A DNA stretch of 38,641 bases, from NCBI GenBank assembly GCA_004020875.1, contig SAPZ01000040.1, positions 1 through 38,641 on the forward strand, given 5' to 3'. The notes beneath the pieces were generated by a model, which did no database searches, was not told the origin of the DNA, and was given only the letters and a program-made list of their open reading frames with translations. The translations under genes were made by a program, and so were the position numbers. Below are positions 1 to 7,999 of the stretch, piece after piece; the first letter of the stretch is position 1, and every line of letters starts with the position of its first letter. The DNA is from Mesorhizobium sp. (GTDB taxonomy: Bacteria; Pseudomonadota; Alphaproteobacteria; Rhizobiales; Rhizobiaceae).

Positions 1-26
1 TCCCCGTCCCCAACGACCGGGTTTTA

Positions 27-64
27 GGAGCCGGCCCCTGTCCCCGGGGCCGGCTCCGCTGTTT
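27..64 (+). terminator. Strong intrinsic-type terminator hairpin
   Basis: A perfect 12-bp inverted repeat occupies 27-38 and 46-57, with a 7-base loop at 39-45. A short GTTT tract follows at 61-64. The very GC-rich stem with a modest T tract fits a rho-independent terminator for a rightward gene that ends before the window. The hairpin is symmetrical, so the direction is inferred from the T tract. Confidence 0.75.
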
Positions 65-171
65 CAGGCCGTGCCTTTCGAGGGCAACGATCGGGGCTCA
101 GCTGAGGGCCACTGGCCCGATCGGCATTTCCAAGCGAGACGGAAGGAACCAATATAGCTCGGTCATTGCGG

Positions 172-732
172 ATGAAAGCGATGCTGGAAGTCCCTGAGGG
201 TCACTGCGAGCGCCATCGGCTTTTCAAAGCCATAGACGAGGCGTTCAAGGCCGGAGATTTCGCGACCCTCGGTGTTGCGCTCGGCGGGTCCGCGCGCTGA
301 TTCGACGAGCGGATGCCGTTCGAGCTCGGCCTTGGCCATCCGCTCGAATATGCCATCTACTGGAGCCCGGCCGCGTTCATCACCGCGCTTCTCGATGCGG
401 GCTCGAATCCGAATTACGAAGATCCTGCCGGGTTCCCTTCGATCATCGCGGCGTTGTCGGCGGAACGGCCTGACCGGCTGGACGTCATCCATATCCTGCT
501 CGAGCACGGCGCCGATCCGGATATGCGCGGCGTGAACGACTGGACGCCCCTCCACTATGTGGTGTCCCGGCATGACGCCGAAGCGATCCGGTTGCTTCTC
601 CTCTCGGGCGCGGACCCGTCGCTGCGCACCCGCATCGACGACTATGAGACGGCGCTGGAAGGCGCCGAACTGACTGGCTTCGAAGCAGGCGTGGTTGTGC
701 TGCGTGAAGCGCTGAATAACCGTCGCGTATGA
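172..732 (+). pseudogene. Ankyrin-repeat protein interrupted by an in-frame TGA
   Basis: One frame from ATG 172 (or ATG 181) to TGA 730-732 encodes an ankyrin-repeat protein of about 186 residues, broken only by a TGA at 298-300. The upstream part (including LFKAIDEAFKAGDF) and downstream part (FDERMPFELGLGHPLEYAIY) read as one protein. Ankyrin-type helices follow, with the motifs ILLEHGADPDMRG, DWTPLHYVVS and RLLLLSGADP. A single G-to-A change turning TGG (Trp) into TGA would explain the break. Translation could restart at ATG 313, giving 139 residues without the N-terminal segment. Ankyrin repeats bind other proteins; the partner is unknown. Alternatives are a sequencing error or a functional short form. 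Confidence 0.75.
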
Positions 733-757
733 CGACCAGCGAAGCGGCCCGCCGGCG

Positions 758-1285
758 TCATACCGCCTTCAGGCCGGCCTTGAAGCGTTTGGCATTGGCC
801 ACATAGTGGGCGGCCGAGGCGCGCAGGCGCTCGATCGCCGCTTCGTCCAGTGTCCTGATCACCTTGGCCGGCGAGCCGACGATCAGCGAATTGTCCGGAA
901 AAACCTTGTTTTCCGTCACCAGCGCGCCAGCGCCGACCAGCGAGTTGTTGCCGATCCTGGCGCCGTTCAGCACGATGGCGCCCATGCCGATCAGGCTGTT
1001 GTCGCCGATCGTGCAGCCGTGCAGCAGCGCCCTGTGGCCGATCGTGCAGCCTTCGCCAATGGTCAGCGGAAAACCCGGATCGGTGTGCATGATCGTATGT
1101 TCCTGCACATTGGTGTCGGCGCCAATGGTAATGGGCTCGCCATCGCCACGGATGGCTACGCCGAACCAGATACCGACATTGCGGCCGATCCGGATATTGC
1201 CGATCAGCGTGGCGTCGGGCGCAATCCAGCTCGTGTCGACGTCCTCGAACTCAGGCGCTTTGCGATCGATCGCATAGATCGGCAT
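758..1285 (-). CDS. Gamma-carbonic anhydrase family protein (left-handed beta-helix)
   Basis: A 175-residue protein made largely of hexapeptide repeats (IGNIRIG, TIGEGCTIG, LIGMGAIV, RIGNNSLVG), typical of the trimeric left-handed beta-helix fold. The three metal-binding histidines of gamma-carbonic anhydrases have counterparts at His67 (IMH), His84 (IGH) and His89 (LLHG), and the conserved NVQ is at residues 59-61. The length fits the YrdA/ferripyochelin-binding-like branch. Likely a Zn or Fe hydratase, or an inactive relative with acetyltransferase-like architecture; substrate is not certain. GGAG lies 8 bases before the ATG. The gene starts 19 bases after the stop of the upstream membrane-protein gene, so the two are probably co-transcribed. 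Confidence 0.9.
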   Translation of the reverse strand: MPIYAIDRKAPEFEDVDTSWIAPDATLIGNIRIGRNVGIWFGVAIRGDGEPITIGADTNVQEHTIMHTDPGFPLTIGEGCTIGHRALLHGCTIGDNSLIGMGAIVLNGARIGNNSLVGAGALVTENKVFPDNSLIVGSPAKVIRTLDEAAIERLRASAAHYVANAKRFKAGLKAV

Positions 1286-1304
1286 TTTGCGGCTCCGAAT
1301 CGTC

Positions 1305-1649
1305 TCAACCAGCGAATTCGAAAGACCCTAAGTTCTCGGTGGCCCATGATGCAATGGCGATGAGCACGATGCCGAGCGCCAACGCCCAGGCGATGGCCGT
1401 GCAGCAGCAGGACAATAGCGCCATCGTGCCGATGCGGCCCTCGCGCCGGGCGGCCAAAGCCTCGTTTGTGAGCATGAACGGTCCGGCGCAAGCCGTTGCC
1501 GCGAGCGAACGCAGGACATGGACCGGCGAGACATAGGGCTCGGCAAAGGCCAGGCGCCGGCCGGACAACAGTTCCATGGCCGATCCCGCCAACCCGCAGG
1601 CTGTTAGACCAACCGCAAATCCGTAAAGAACAAGCACAACGGGCTCCAT
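1305..1649 (-). CDS. Small Rhizobiales membrane protein (possibly DUF6949)
   Basis: A 114-residue hydrophobic protein beginning MEPVVLVLYGFAVG, with about three predicted membrane spans near residues 3-24, 45-62 and 78-100. A short RRE-rich cytoplasmic loop precedes the last span. I recognise the general pattern from Rhizobiales hypothetical proteins and tentatively assign DUF6949; no function is known. The frame is open up to 1772, but the first membrane segment begins at the Met at 1649 and the upstream extension has no family-like character, so I chose 1649. It sits 19 bases upstream of the gamma-carbonic anhydrase gene and is divergent from the gene at 1760. Confidence 0.7.
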   Translation of the reverse strand: MEPVVLVLYGFAVGLTACGLAGSAMELLSGRRLAFAEPYVSPVHVLRSLAATACAGPFMLTNEALAARREGRIGTMALLSCCCTAIAWALALGIVLIAIASWATENLGSFEFAG

Positions 1650-1759
1650 GTTTACCAGCCGTTTACCATGAAAACGCACAGTCGTGGCAACGCGCTGCAA
1701 GAGCCATGCCGCGCCGGCTGTGCCGCCGGAGGACAGGCGGACGGATCGGGGAAGAGCCA

Positions 1760-2488
1760 ATGAGAGACGCAACGGCTGCCGAGAGCCGGGACTTCGAGGT
1801 CGTCGATTCGACCTTGATGAGGCGAGTCTTCTATATCTTCGCGGCGCTGGCGCTGCTTTCGGTGGCCATCAGCGTCGGCGGCAAATGGCTTGGACGGTCG
1901 ATCGCCATGGCCGGCTATACGGATGACACGACAGTGCGCCGGGTCATCATGGGCAACAATCTCATCAACGTGCCGGCAAACTTCATCCGCTTCGACCAGG
2001 CGAGGCGCGACGGCATCGCCTCGCGGCTCGATCTCTACCTGCGCTATCCCGAAATGGACGGCTACAGCACGGCCGCGCGCGACGACTTCAACCACACGAC
2101 GACCAGGAAGATCATCTTCCTGTCGTTCGAGCCGCGCATGATGTCGCGCGACATGAGCGGCCGTTTCGCGCCGATCTACAGCGCCCTGATCGAAAAGCCG
2201 GGCACGCCCGGCCCGGGCAGCACGACGGTTTACGCTTTCACCGAAAAATCAGGCTATCTGAACGAGGTGCTGGCCGTCGCCGAGCGTCCCGGCAAGGATC
2301 CGTTCGTCGCCCGTTGCCTCAGCGGTCCGACCGCGGAGGAATCGCTGGCGCCCTGCGAGCGCGATATCCAGGTCGGCGACGATCTCAGCCTCACCTACCG
2401 CTTTCCGCGCGAGTTGCTCGCGAACTGGCCTGCGCTCGACGCGGCGATCGCCGCCAAGGTGGCGGGTATCCTGAAAACGGGTCATTAG
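1760..2488 (+). CDS. Conserved hypothetical membrane-anchored protein
   Basis: A 242-residue protein with a short acidic N-terminus, one membrane span at about residues 21-38 (RVFYIFAALALLSVAISVGG) and a large C-terminal domain that is probably periplasmic. That domain contains NLINVPANFIRFDQARRDG and FLSFEPRMMSRDMSGRFAPI, and two cysteines (CLSGP and CERDI) that could form a disulfide. I do not recognise a named domain. The frame opens further upstream (1496), but that part overlaps the divergent membrane-protein gene. ATG 1760 follows the purine-rich GGGGAAGAG, so it is the better start. The P450 gene begins 80 bases downstream on the same strand. Confidence 0.75.
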   Translation: MRDATAAESRDFEVVDSTLMRRVFYIFAALALLSVAISVGGKWLGRSIAMAGYTDDTTVRRVIMGNNLINVPANFIRFDQARRDGIASRLDLYLRYPEMDGYSTAARDDFNHTTTRKIIFLSFEPRMMSRDMSGRFAPIYSALIEKPGTPGPGSTTVYAFTEKSGYLNEVLAVAERPGKDPFVARCLSGPTAEESLAPCERDIQVGDDLSLTYRFPRELLANWPALDAAIAAKVAGILKTGH

Positions 2489-2568
2489 CGGCTGGCTCAA
2501 CGCTTCTCCGTCCCGGGCGCCAAGACATTGTCTGGCATCGCGCTGACAAGGCGCGCTAAAGATCGAGC

Positions 2569-3807
2569 ATGATGCCAGCCTATCTCGCCTTCGACCCGAC
2601 CAGTCGCCGCCTACATCTCGACCCGCACGAACCGGCCTTCGTGCAGAACCCTGATGAGGCCTATGCCTTCCTGCACGGCACTGCCAACGCCTTCTTCTGG
2701 GAAGACTATGGTTTCTGGTGTTTCGGCGGTTTCGATGACGTCAACCGGCTGCTGCGCGACCGCCGTTTCGGCCGCCAGAACCCGGCGGGTATTCCCGACA
2801 GCCGCGGCGTTGGCGACGACCGCTCGCACCTCGTGGCCTTTGATGCGATCGAGGCCAATTCCATGCTGGAACTGGAGCCGCCGGTGCATACGCGGCTGCG
2901 GACGCTGGTCAACCGCGCCTTCGTCTCACGTCAGGTCGAGCGGCTCAGGCCGCGCATCGAGGCTTTGGCCAACGAGTTGGTCGATCGTTTCGAGCCAAGC
3001 GGCGTCGACCTTTTGCCGGCCTACGCCTCGCCCTTGCCGATCACCATCATCGCCGAGATGCTCGGCGTTCCAGTCGAGATGGGGCCGCAACTGCTCGACT
3101 GGTCGCATCAGATGGTGGCCATGTACATGCATGGCCGCACGCGCGAAATCGAAGACACCGCCAACAGCGCCGCGCGCGATTTCGCTTCCTTTCTGCGCGG
3201 TTACGTCGCCGAGCGGCGCCAGAAGCCGGGCGACGACCTACTGTCGCTGCTGATCGAGGCCCGGGACAACGGCCAGAAGCTTTCGGAGGACGAGCTGGTG
3301 TCCTCGGCCATCCTGCTTCTTAACGCCGGCCACGAGGCGACCGTGCACCAGACGGGCAATGCGGTGCGCTCGATCCTGGCCCAGGGCGGCGATCCACGCC
3401 GGTTCTTTGAAACGCCGGAGAAAAACGTCGCGGCAGTCGAGGAGTGCCTGCGCTACGACGCGCCGCTGCACATGTTCCTGCGCTATGCCTACGAGGAGAT
3501 CGAAGTGTCACCAGGCATCGTGGTCAAGCCCGGCGAGATGGTCGCGCTTCTGCTCGGCATGGCCAATCACGATCCCCTGGCTTTTGCCGAGCCCGACACC
3601 TTCAATCCGGCCCGCGCGGACCAGAAGAATGTCTCCTTCGGCGCCGGCATCCATTTCTGCATCGGTGCACCGCTGGCGCGGCTTGAGTTGGAGGTGTCGC
3701 TGAAAACGCTGTTCGACCGGCTGCCGGATCTGCGCCTGACGGAGGCGCCACGCTTCCGCGACACTTATCATTTCCACGGGCTGGAACGGGTTGCGGTCAC
3801 GTTTTGA
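2569..3807 (+). CDS. Cytochrome P450
   Basis: A 412-residue soluble bacterial P450. Visible landmarks are the I-helix oxygen-activation motif AGHEAT at 253-258, the K-helix ExxR at E292-R295, and the heme-binding loop FGAGIHFCIG with the thiolate ligand Cys364. WSHQM and PPVHTRLR near residues 104-111 also fit class I bacterial P450s of the CYP107-like kind. These enzymes hydroxylate small organic molecules using ferredoxin and ferredoxin reductase; neither partner gene is adjacent, so electrons probably come from elsewhere in the genome. Substrate unknown. Start could be ATG 2569 or 2572. Confidence 0.93.
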   Translation: MMPAYLAFDPTSRRLHLDPHEPAFVQNPDEAYAFLHGTANAFFWEDYGFWCFGGFDDVNRLLRDRRFGRQNPAGIPDSRGVGDDRSHLVAFDAIEANSMLELEPPVHTRLRTLVNRAFVSRQVERLRPRIEALANELVDRFEPSGVDLLPAYASPLPITIIAEMLGVPVEMGPQLLDWSHQMVAMYMHGRTREIEDTANSAARDFASFLRGYVAERRQKPGDDLLSLLIEARDNGQKLSEDELVSSAILLLNAGHEATVHQTGNAVRSILAQGGDPRRFFETPEKNVAAVEECLRYDAPLHMFLRYAYEEIEVSPGIVVKPGEMVALLLGMANHDPLAFAEPDTFNPARADQKNVSFGAGIHFCIGAPLARLELEVSLKTLFDRLPDLRLTEAPRFRDTYHFHGLERVAVTF

Positions 3808-3830
3808 GGCGAAGCCTACGCGGCTGTGTC

Positions 3831-3874
3831 ATCCCTGGCTGTAACGACGCGAAGCGGGGCGAAGGCCCAAGGAT
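3831..3874. repeat. Palindromic intergenic element (copy A)
   Basis: Between the convergent P450 and cupin genes, ATCCCTGG (3831-3838) and CCAAGGAT (3867-3874) are near-perfect inverted ends around a GC-rich core. The same terminal motif recurs at 20326-20398. This resembles intergenic palindromic repeats of Mesorhizobium chromosomes. The element may form a hairpin that terminates or stabilises the convergent transcripts. Confidence 0.4.
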
Positions 3875-3894
3875 GGAGAAGCGACGGCGCCCGC

Positions 3895-4239
3895 TCAAAG
3901 CTTGATCACGTATTCCTTGCGCGTCGTCTCGAGCACTTCCCAGGTCCCTTTGAACCCCGGCATTAGCACGAAACTGTCGCCGGCCCGCACGGTGCGCGTC
4001 TCGCCGCCATCCTCGGCGATCACCGAGGCGCCGGACAGGATGTGGCAGAACTCCCATTCGTCGTAAGAGATGCGCCATTTGCCCGGCGTCGCTTCCCAGA
4101 TGCCGGCATAGAGGCCGCCGTCGCGCTCCTCGACATTCCAGGTACGGAATTTCGGATCGCCCGAGATCACCCGGTCCGGGGCCGGCGCGCCGGCCTCCGG
4201 TTCGACGGTGTTGATATCAACCGTAAGAAATGCCGACAT
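3895..4239 (-). CDS. Cupin-domain protein (DUF861-like)
   Basis: A 114-residue single-domain cupin. The motifs GIWEATPGKWRISYDEWEFC and ILSGASVIAEDGGE, then GDSFVLMPGFKGTWEV, are the cupin strands. The pattern (WE..H.L.G) resembles the DUF861/(S)-ureidoglycine aminohydrolase-like group. The catalytic or binding role is not predictable. ATG 4239 follows the stop of the upstream metY-type gene by one base, so the two are almost certainly translationally coupled and it may support sulfur amino-acid metabolism. The frame extends upstream inside metY, but that extension is shadow sequence. Confidence 0.85.
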   Translation of the reverse strand: MSAFLTVDINTVEPEAGAPAPDRVISGDPKFRTWNVEERDGGLYAGIWEATPGKWRISYDEWEFCHILSGASVIAEDGGETRTVRAGDSFVLMPGFKGTWEVLETTRKEYVIKL

Positions 4240-4240
4240 C

Positions 4241-5521
4241 TCAGACCTTGCCGAGCGCCTGTTCGAGATCGGCGACGATGTCGTTGACGTCCTCGATGCC
4301 GATCGACAGCCGCACCGTGTCAGGCCCAGCGCCAGCCTTGACCTTCTGCTCGTCGGACAGCTGGCGGTGCGTGGTCGAGGCCGGATGGATGACCAGCGAC
4401 TTGGTGTCGCCGACATTGGCGAGATGCGAGAACAGCTCGAGCGCCTCGACGAATTTGACGCCCGCCTCGTAGCCGCCCTTGAGGCCGAAGGTGAAGACCG
4501 CGCCCGCGCCCTGCGGCGAATATTTCTTCTGCAGCGCGTTGTTCTTGTCGCTGGGGAGCCCGGGGTAATTCACCCAGGCGACCTTGGGATGGTTGGAGAG
4601 CCAGCCGGCGACGCTCGCGGCGTTGTCGCAGTGGCGCTGCATCCTAAGCGGCAGCGTCTCCAGGCCGGTGAGGATCAGGAAGGCGTTGAAGGGCGAGATC
4701 GCCGGCCCCAGATCGCGCAGGCCGAGCACGCGCGCGGCGATGGCGAAAGCAAAGTTGCCGAAAGTCTCGTGCAGGACGAGCCCGCCATATTCAGGCCGCG
4801 GCTCCGAAAGCATCGGGTATTTGCCCGACTTCGACCAGTCGAATGTACCGCCGTCGACGATGACGCCGCCGATCGAATTGCCGTGGCCGCCGATGAATTT
4901 TGTCAGCGAATGCACAACGATGTCGGCGCCGTGTTCGATCGGCCGTATCAGATAGGGCGAAGCCAGCGTGTTGTCGACGATCAAAGGCAGGCCATGCTTG
5001 CGGGCGATGTCGCCGATCTTCTCAATGTCGACGAAAACGCCGCCCGGATTGGCGAGACTTTCGATGAAGATCGCCTTGGTCCTGTCGTCGATCTGACTCT
5101 CGAAAGTCGCCGGATCATTCGCTTCGGCCCAGCGTACTTCCCAGCCGAAATTCTTGAAGGCATGGCCGAACTGGTTGATCGAACCTCCATAGAGCTTGTT
5201 GGCGGCGATGAAATTGTCGCCCGGCTGCATCAGATTGTGGAAGACGATCACCTGCGCGGCATGGCCGGAAGCGACAGCGAGCGCGGCGGTGCCGCCTTCC
5301 AACGCGGCGACACGCTCCTCGAGCACCGCCTGGGTCGGGTTCATGATGCGGGTGTAGATGTTGCCGAAGGCCTTCAGCCCGAACAGCGAAGCGGCGTGGT
5401 CGGCATCGTCGAAGACGAAGGAGGTGGTCTGGTAGATCGGCGTGGCCCTGGCGCCGGTCGCCGGATCGGGCTTGGCGCCGGCATGAACGGCCAACGTATT
5501 GAAACCGGGCGTACGGGTCAT
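4241..5521 (-). CDS. metY: O-acetylhomoserine sulfhydrylase / aminocarboxypropyltransferase
   Basis: A 426-residue PLP enzyme of the Cys/Met metabolism family. It makes homocysteine from O-acetylhomoserine and sulfide in methionine synthesis (cytoplasm, homotetramer). The PLP-binding lysine is Lys208 in HSLTKFIGGHGN. Other hallmarks are TRIMNPT near residue 57, the Asp in IVDNTLASPY (D183), and the C-terminal HPASTTH and VRLSIGIED. The length and the insert near 215-235 fit MetY rather than the shorter MetZ or MetB. A strong AGGAGAGGAAG stretch precedes the ATG. The 160-base leader holds a weak hairpin (5556-5560 with 5573-5577); I could not recognise a SAM-II riboswitch in it. The cupin gene is coupled downstream. 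Confidence 0.93.
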   Translation of the reverse strand: MTRTPGFNTLAVHAGAKPDPATGARATPIYQTTSFVFDDADHAASLFGLKAFGNIYTRIMNPTQAVLEERVAALEGGTAALAVASGHAAQVIVFHNLMQPGDNFIAANKLYGGSINQFGHAFKNFGWEVRWAEANDPATFESQIDDRTKAIFIESLANPGGVFVDIEKIGDIARKHGLPLIVDNTLASPYLIRPIEHGADIVVHSLTKFIGGHGNSIGGVIVDGGTFDWSKSGKYPMLSEPRPEYGGLVLHETFGNFAFAIAARVLGLRDLGPAISPFNAFLILTGLETLPLRMQRHCDNAASVAGWLSNHPKVAWVNYPGLPSDKNNALQKKYSPQGAGAVFTFGLKGGYEAGVKFVEALELFSHLANVGDTKSLVIHPASTTHRQLSDEQKVKAGAGPDTVRLSIGIEDVNDIVADLEQALGKV

Positions 5522-5681
5522 CTAAGTCTTCCTCTCCTGGCCTTCGAAAAATCGCCGGGCATTCTTGGCGAAGCCCGAGTTGGAATGCAAAGAAGAAAAT
5601 ACCTTTCGGGACGCGATCTGCGACGAACGGCCGAGAAAATCCATTTCTTCCCGGAATAATTTTGCGCGCACCGCCGGGCGC

Positions 5682-6203
5682 CTACTTCTGCCGCACGCCG
5701 AAGCTCTGAAACCCCTGGCGCATCAACGGCTTCTTCGACGACAGAACGCCGGAGTTGACGCCGGTCCAGCCGATCTCGCCCGACAGCTTGCCGTATTCGA
5801 TCTTCGGGCAACGATTCATCACCACCTTGATGCCAGCCGCCTCGGCGCGGGCGGCGGCCTCGTCATGGCGCACGCCAAGCTGCATCCAGACAACCTTGGG
5901 CAGCGGGTCGAGCTTCAGCACCTGGTCGATGATGCTGGGCACTGCCGAGGAAGCGCGAAAAATGTCGACCATGTCGAACGGCTGCGGCAGGTCGGCAAGG
6001 CTGGCATAGACCGTGCGGCCCAGGATCTCCTTGCCGGCATGGCCGGGGTTGATCGGGAACACTGAAAAGCCCTTGGCCAATAGATATTTCAACACGAAGT
6101 AGCTCGGCCGCACGTCGTTGGGCGACGCGCCCACCATGGCGATCGTCCTCACCGAGTTCAGAATGCCGGCGATGTAGGCGTTGTCGTAAATGTCGTGATT
6201 CAT
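5682..6203 (-). CDS. CoA-binding domain protein (YccU-like)
   Basis: A 173-residue Rossmann-type CoA-binding protein. The nucleotide-binding turn is in TIAMVGASPNDVRPSY (residues 20-35), followed by FSVFPINPGHAGKEILG, VDIFRASSAVPSI and VVWMQLGVRHDEAA. It corresponds to the succinyl-CoA-synthetase-like CoA-binding domain found as a stand-alone protein in many bacteria; a biochemical role has not been settled. Its ATG overlaps the stop of the broken ATPase by four bases (ATGA), implying translational coupling. The metY-type gene follows 160 bases downstream, an arrangement I associate with other Rhizobiales. Confidence 0.88.
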   Translation of the reverse strand: MNHDIYDNAYIAGILNSVRTIAMVGASPNDVRPSYFVLKYLLAKGFSVFPINPGHAGKEILGRTVYASLADLPQPFDMVDIFRASSAVPSIIDQVLKLDPLPKVVWMQLGVRHDEAAARAEAAGIKVVMNRCPKIEYGKLSGEIGWTGVNSGVLSSKKPLMRQGFQSFGVRQK

Positions 6204-6981
6204 GGCTCGTCCTCATACAGCGCTTCGGCGAGAAAGGCAGCCGGGTCGCTGCAGAAGTCGCGCATCATGCGAAAATGGTCTGTGTCCTGAAAATCGATCG
6301 GGTCGAGGCCGAAGCGGCTGATGCGAAAGAGCCGCGCATTCGGACAAGCCATCTGCAGCGGCGAGTGCGTGGCCATGATCACCTGCGCGGTGCCCGACTG
6401 CTCCATGGTTGAAGCAATTTGAGCAACTCGATCTGGCGGGTCGGCGAGAGCGCGCTTTCGGGCTCGTCGAGGATGTAGATGCCTTGCCGGCGGCAACGCT
6501 CCTCGAAGAATCGAATGAAGCCTTCGCCATGCGACCATGACAGGAAATCGGGCGGCGGAGGCTTGAACGGATCTTCGAGCGCAACCTTATCGAGATAGCG
6601 CGCGACCGAGTAGAAAGATTCAGCGCGGAAGAACCAGCCTGCGGTGACTTTCGGCAACCAATGGCCGCGCAGCGTATCTGCAAGCGCCGCGCCGCTTTTG
6701 TCGATGGCGATGGAATGATCTACCGGACGATAACCCTTGCCGCCGCCCGCCTCGTCATAGCCAGCCAGCGCGCCAATGGCTTCCAGCAGCGTCGATTTGC
6801 CGGTACCGTTTTCGGCGACGATGATGGTGATGGCCGAAGCGAATTCGAACTCGAATTCGCGGTCGCGGAAAATCGGCAGGCTCCAGGGATATTGCTCCCA
6901 GTCGGCAACGCGCGACGGCTCAAGCAGGATGCGCTTGAGATAGGGCGCTTTCAGCCGCGTCAGTTGCTTGCGGGCAGCCAC
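6200..6981 (-). pseudogene. AAA/ABC-type ATPase broken by a frameshift
   Basis: Two overlapping frames make up one predicted ATPase (COG3910-like). The first starts at GTG 6981, preceded by GAAGG, and carries Walker A ENGTGKST (residues 57-64), an ABC-signature-like SWSHGEGF (149-156) and Walker B IYILDEPESALS. It then runs into meaningless sequence after LLKLLQ. The continuation lies in another frame from about 6406, starting MEQSGTAQVIMATHSP with the switch histidine, and ends at 6200. One base is missing (or two are extra) near 6404-6415. The protein made would lack the H-switch and C-terminus, so activity is doubtful. A sequencing error is possible. The end overlaps the CoA-binding gene start by four bases. 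Confidence 0.8.
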
Positions 6982-7025
6982 ATCGAACCTTCAACGATGA
7001 AATGGCGCGGCTTCATTCAAATCGG

Positions 7026-7853
7026 CTACTCGTCGGTCCACTCCGGCTTGCGCTTGCCGATGAAGGCGCCGATGCCTTCCTCGGCGTCGCGCGCCAGAAT
7101 GTTTTCCACCATCACGCGGCCGGTATAGGCATAAGCGTCAGCGAGCCCCATCTCGGCCTGGGCGTAGAAGGCTTCCTTGCCTGCCTTGACCACCAAAGAC
7201 GATTTGGAAGCAATGGTTTGCGCGTATTTGTTGACAACCTGATTCAGATATTCGCGAGGCACGATGCGGTTGATCAGGCCGAACTCCCTGGCTGTCGCAG
7301 CATCGATCGTCTCACCGGTGAGCAGCATTTCCATCGCCTGCTTGCGCGAGACGTTGCGCGACAATGCCACCATCGGCGTCGAGCAGAATAGGCCGATGTT
7401 GACGCCCGGCGTGCAGAAGGTGGCCTCGTGCGAAGCGATGGCAAGATCGCAGCTCGCGACCAGCTGCAGACCGGCGGCGGTGGCAAGGCCATCGACCTCG
7501 GCGATCACCGGCTTCGGGTGGCGCACGATGGTCTGCATCAGGCTCGCGCAGGCAGCGAAGGTCTTTTCGAAGAAGGTCTTGCCGCGATCCGCTTCGGCGC
7601 GATGCGCCGTCAGCTCCTTGAGGTCGTGACCGGCGCAGAACACTTTGCCCGACGCCGCCAGGATGATGACTCGCACGGATTTGTCGGCCCTCACTCGGTC
7701 GAACTGCGCCTGAAGTGCTGCCATCGTTGCCAGCGAGAGCGCGTTGGCAGGTGGGCTGGCAAGCGTGAGGCGCAGGATGCCCTTGTCCTGGCTGACAAGA
7801 ACGGGGCCGTCGGTGACGGCGGGCTTGATGGCGACGACTTCAGCCATTTCCAA
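7026..7853 (-). CDS. Crotonase-superfamily protein, ECHDC3-like
   Basis: A 275-residue protein with the crotonase fold. The oxyanion-hole motif is FCAGHDLKE (72-80) and the second segment is GLATAAGLQLVASCD. Family resemblance is closest to ECHDC3 (LATAAG, TPGVNIGLFCSTP and the C-terminal KRKPEW). Both glutamates of classical enoyl-CoA hydratase are replaced: Gln130 sits where rat Glu144 would be, and Gly150 where Glu164 would be. It probably binds an acyl-CoA but may not hydrate enoyl-CoA. It leads a leftward group, 44 bases upstream of the broken ATPase, and is divergent from the thioesterase gene. Confidence 0.88.
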   Translation of the reverse strand: MEMAEVVAIKPAVTDGPVLVSQDKGILRLTLASPPANALSLATMAALQAQFDRVRADKSVRVIILAASGKVFCAGHDLKELTAHRAEADRGKTFFEKTFAACASLMQTIVRHPKPVIAEVDGLATAAGLQLVASCDLAIASHEATFCTPGVNIGLFCSTPMVALSRNVSRKQAMEMLLTGETIDAATAREFGLINRIVPREYLNQVVNKYAQTIASKSSLVVKAGKEAFYAQAEMGLADAYAYTGRVMVENILARDAEEGIGAFIGKRKPEWTDE

Positions 7854-7999
7854 TCTCTCTGGTCAGCGCGCGCGGCGCATGGAGCAACAGAACTAACACG
7901 CTGCCGGTTGAAGAACAGCCGCGAGGCGTGTTTTCTCGGTCGCACCGTTTGGTCCAGGCATATCGCCCGGAGCTTGTCACCTCATATAGGACGTTGCCC

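Noticed and set aside
1496..1759. Longer start (1496) for the hypothetical membrane protein
   Set aside because: The extra region overlaps the divergent membrane-protein gene and is Arg/Pro-rich shadow sequence; ATG 1760 has a better ribosome-binding site.
4208..5659. A 483-codon plus-strand open frame opposite metY
   Set aside because: It is an antisense shadow of a well-identified PLP enzyme and has Arg/Gly/Asp-rich composition typical of such shadows.
5522..5681. SAM-II riboswitch upstream of the metY-type gene
   Set aside because: Expected from known alphaproteobacterial metA/metZ leaders, but the conserved pseudoknot pattern with GCTAAA-like stretches could not be found. Only a weak hairpin is present. 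A covariance-model scan would decide.
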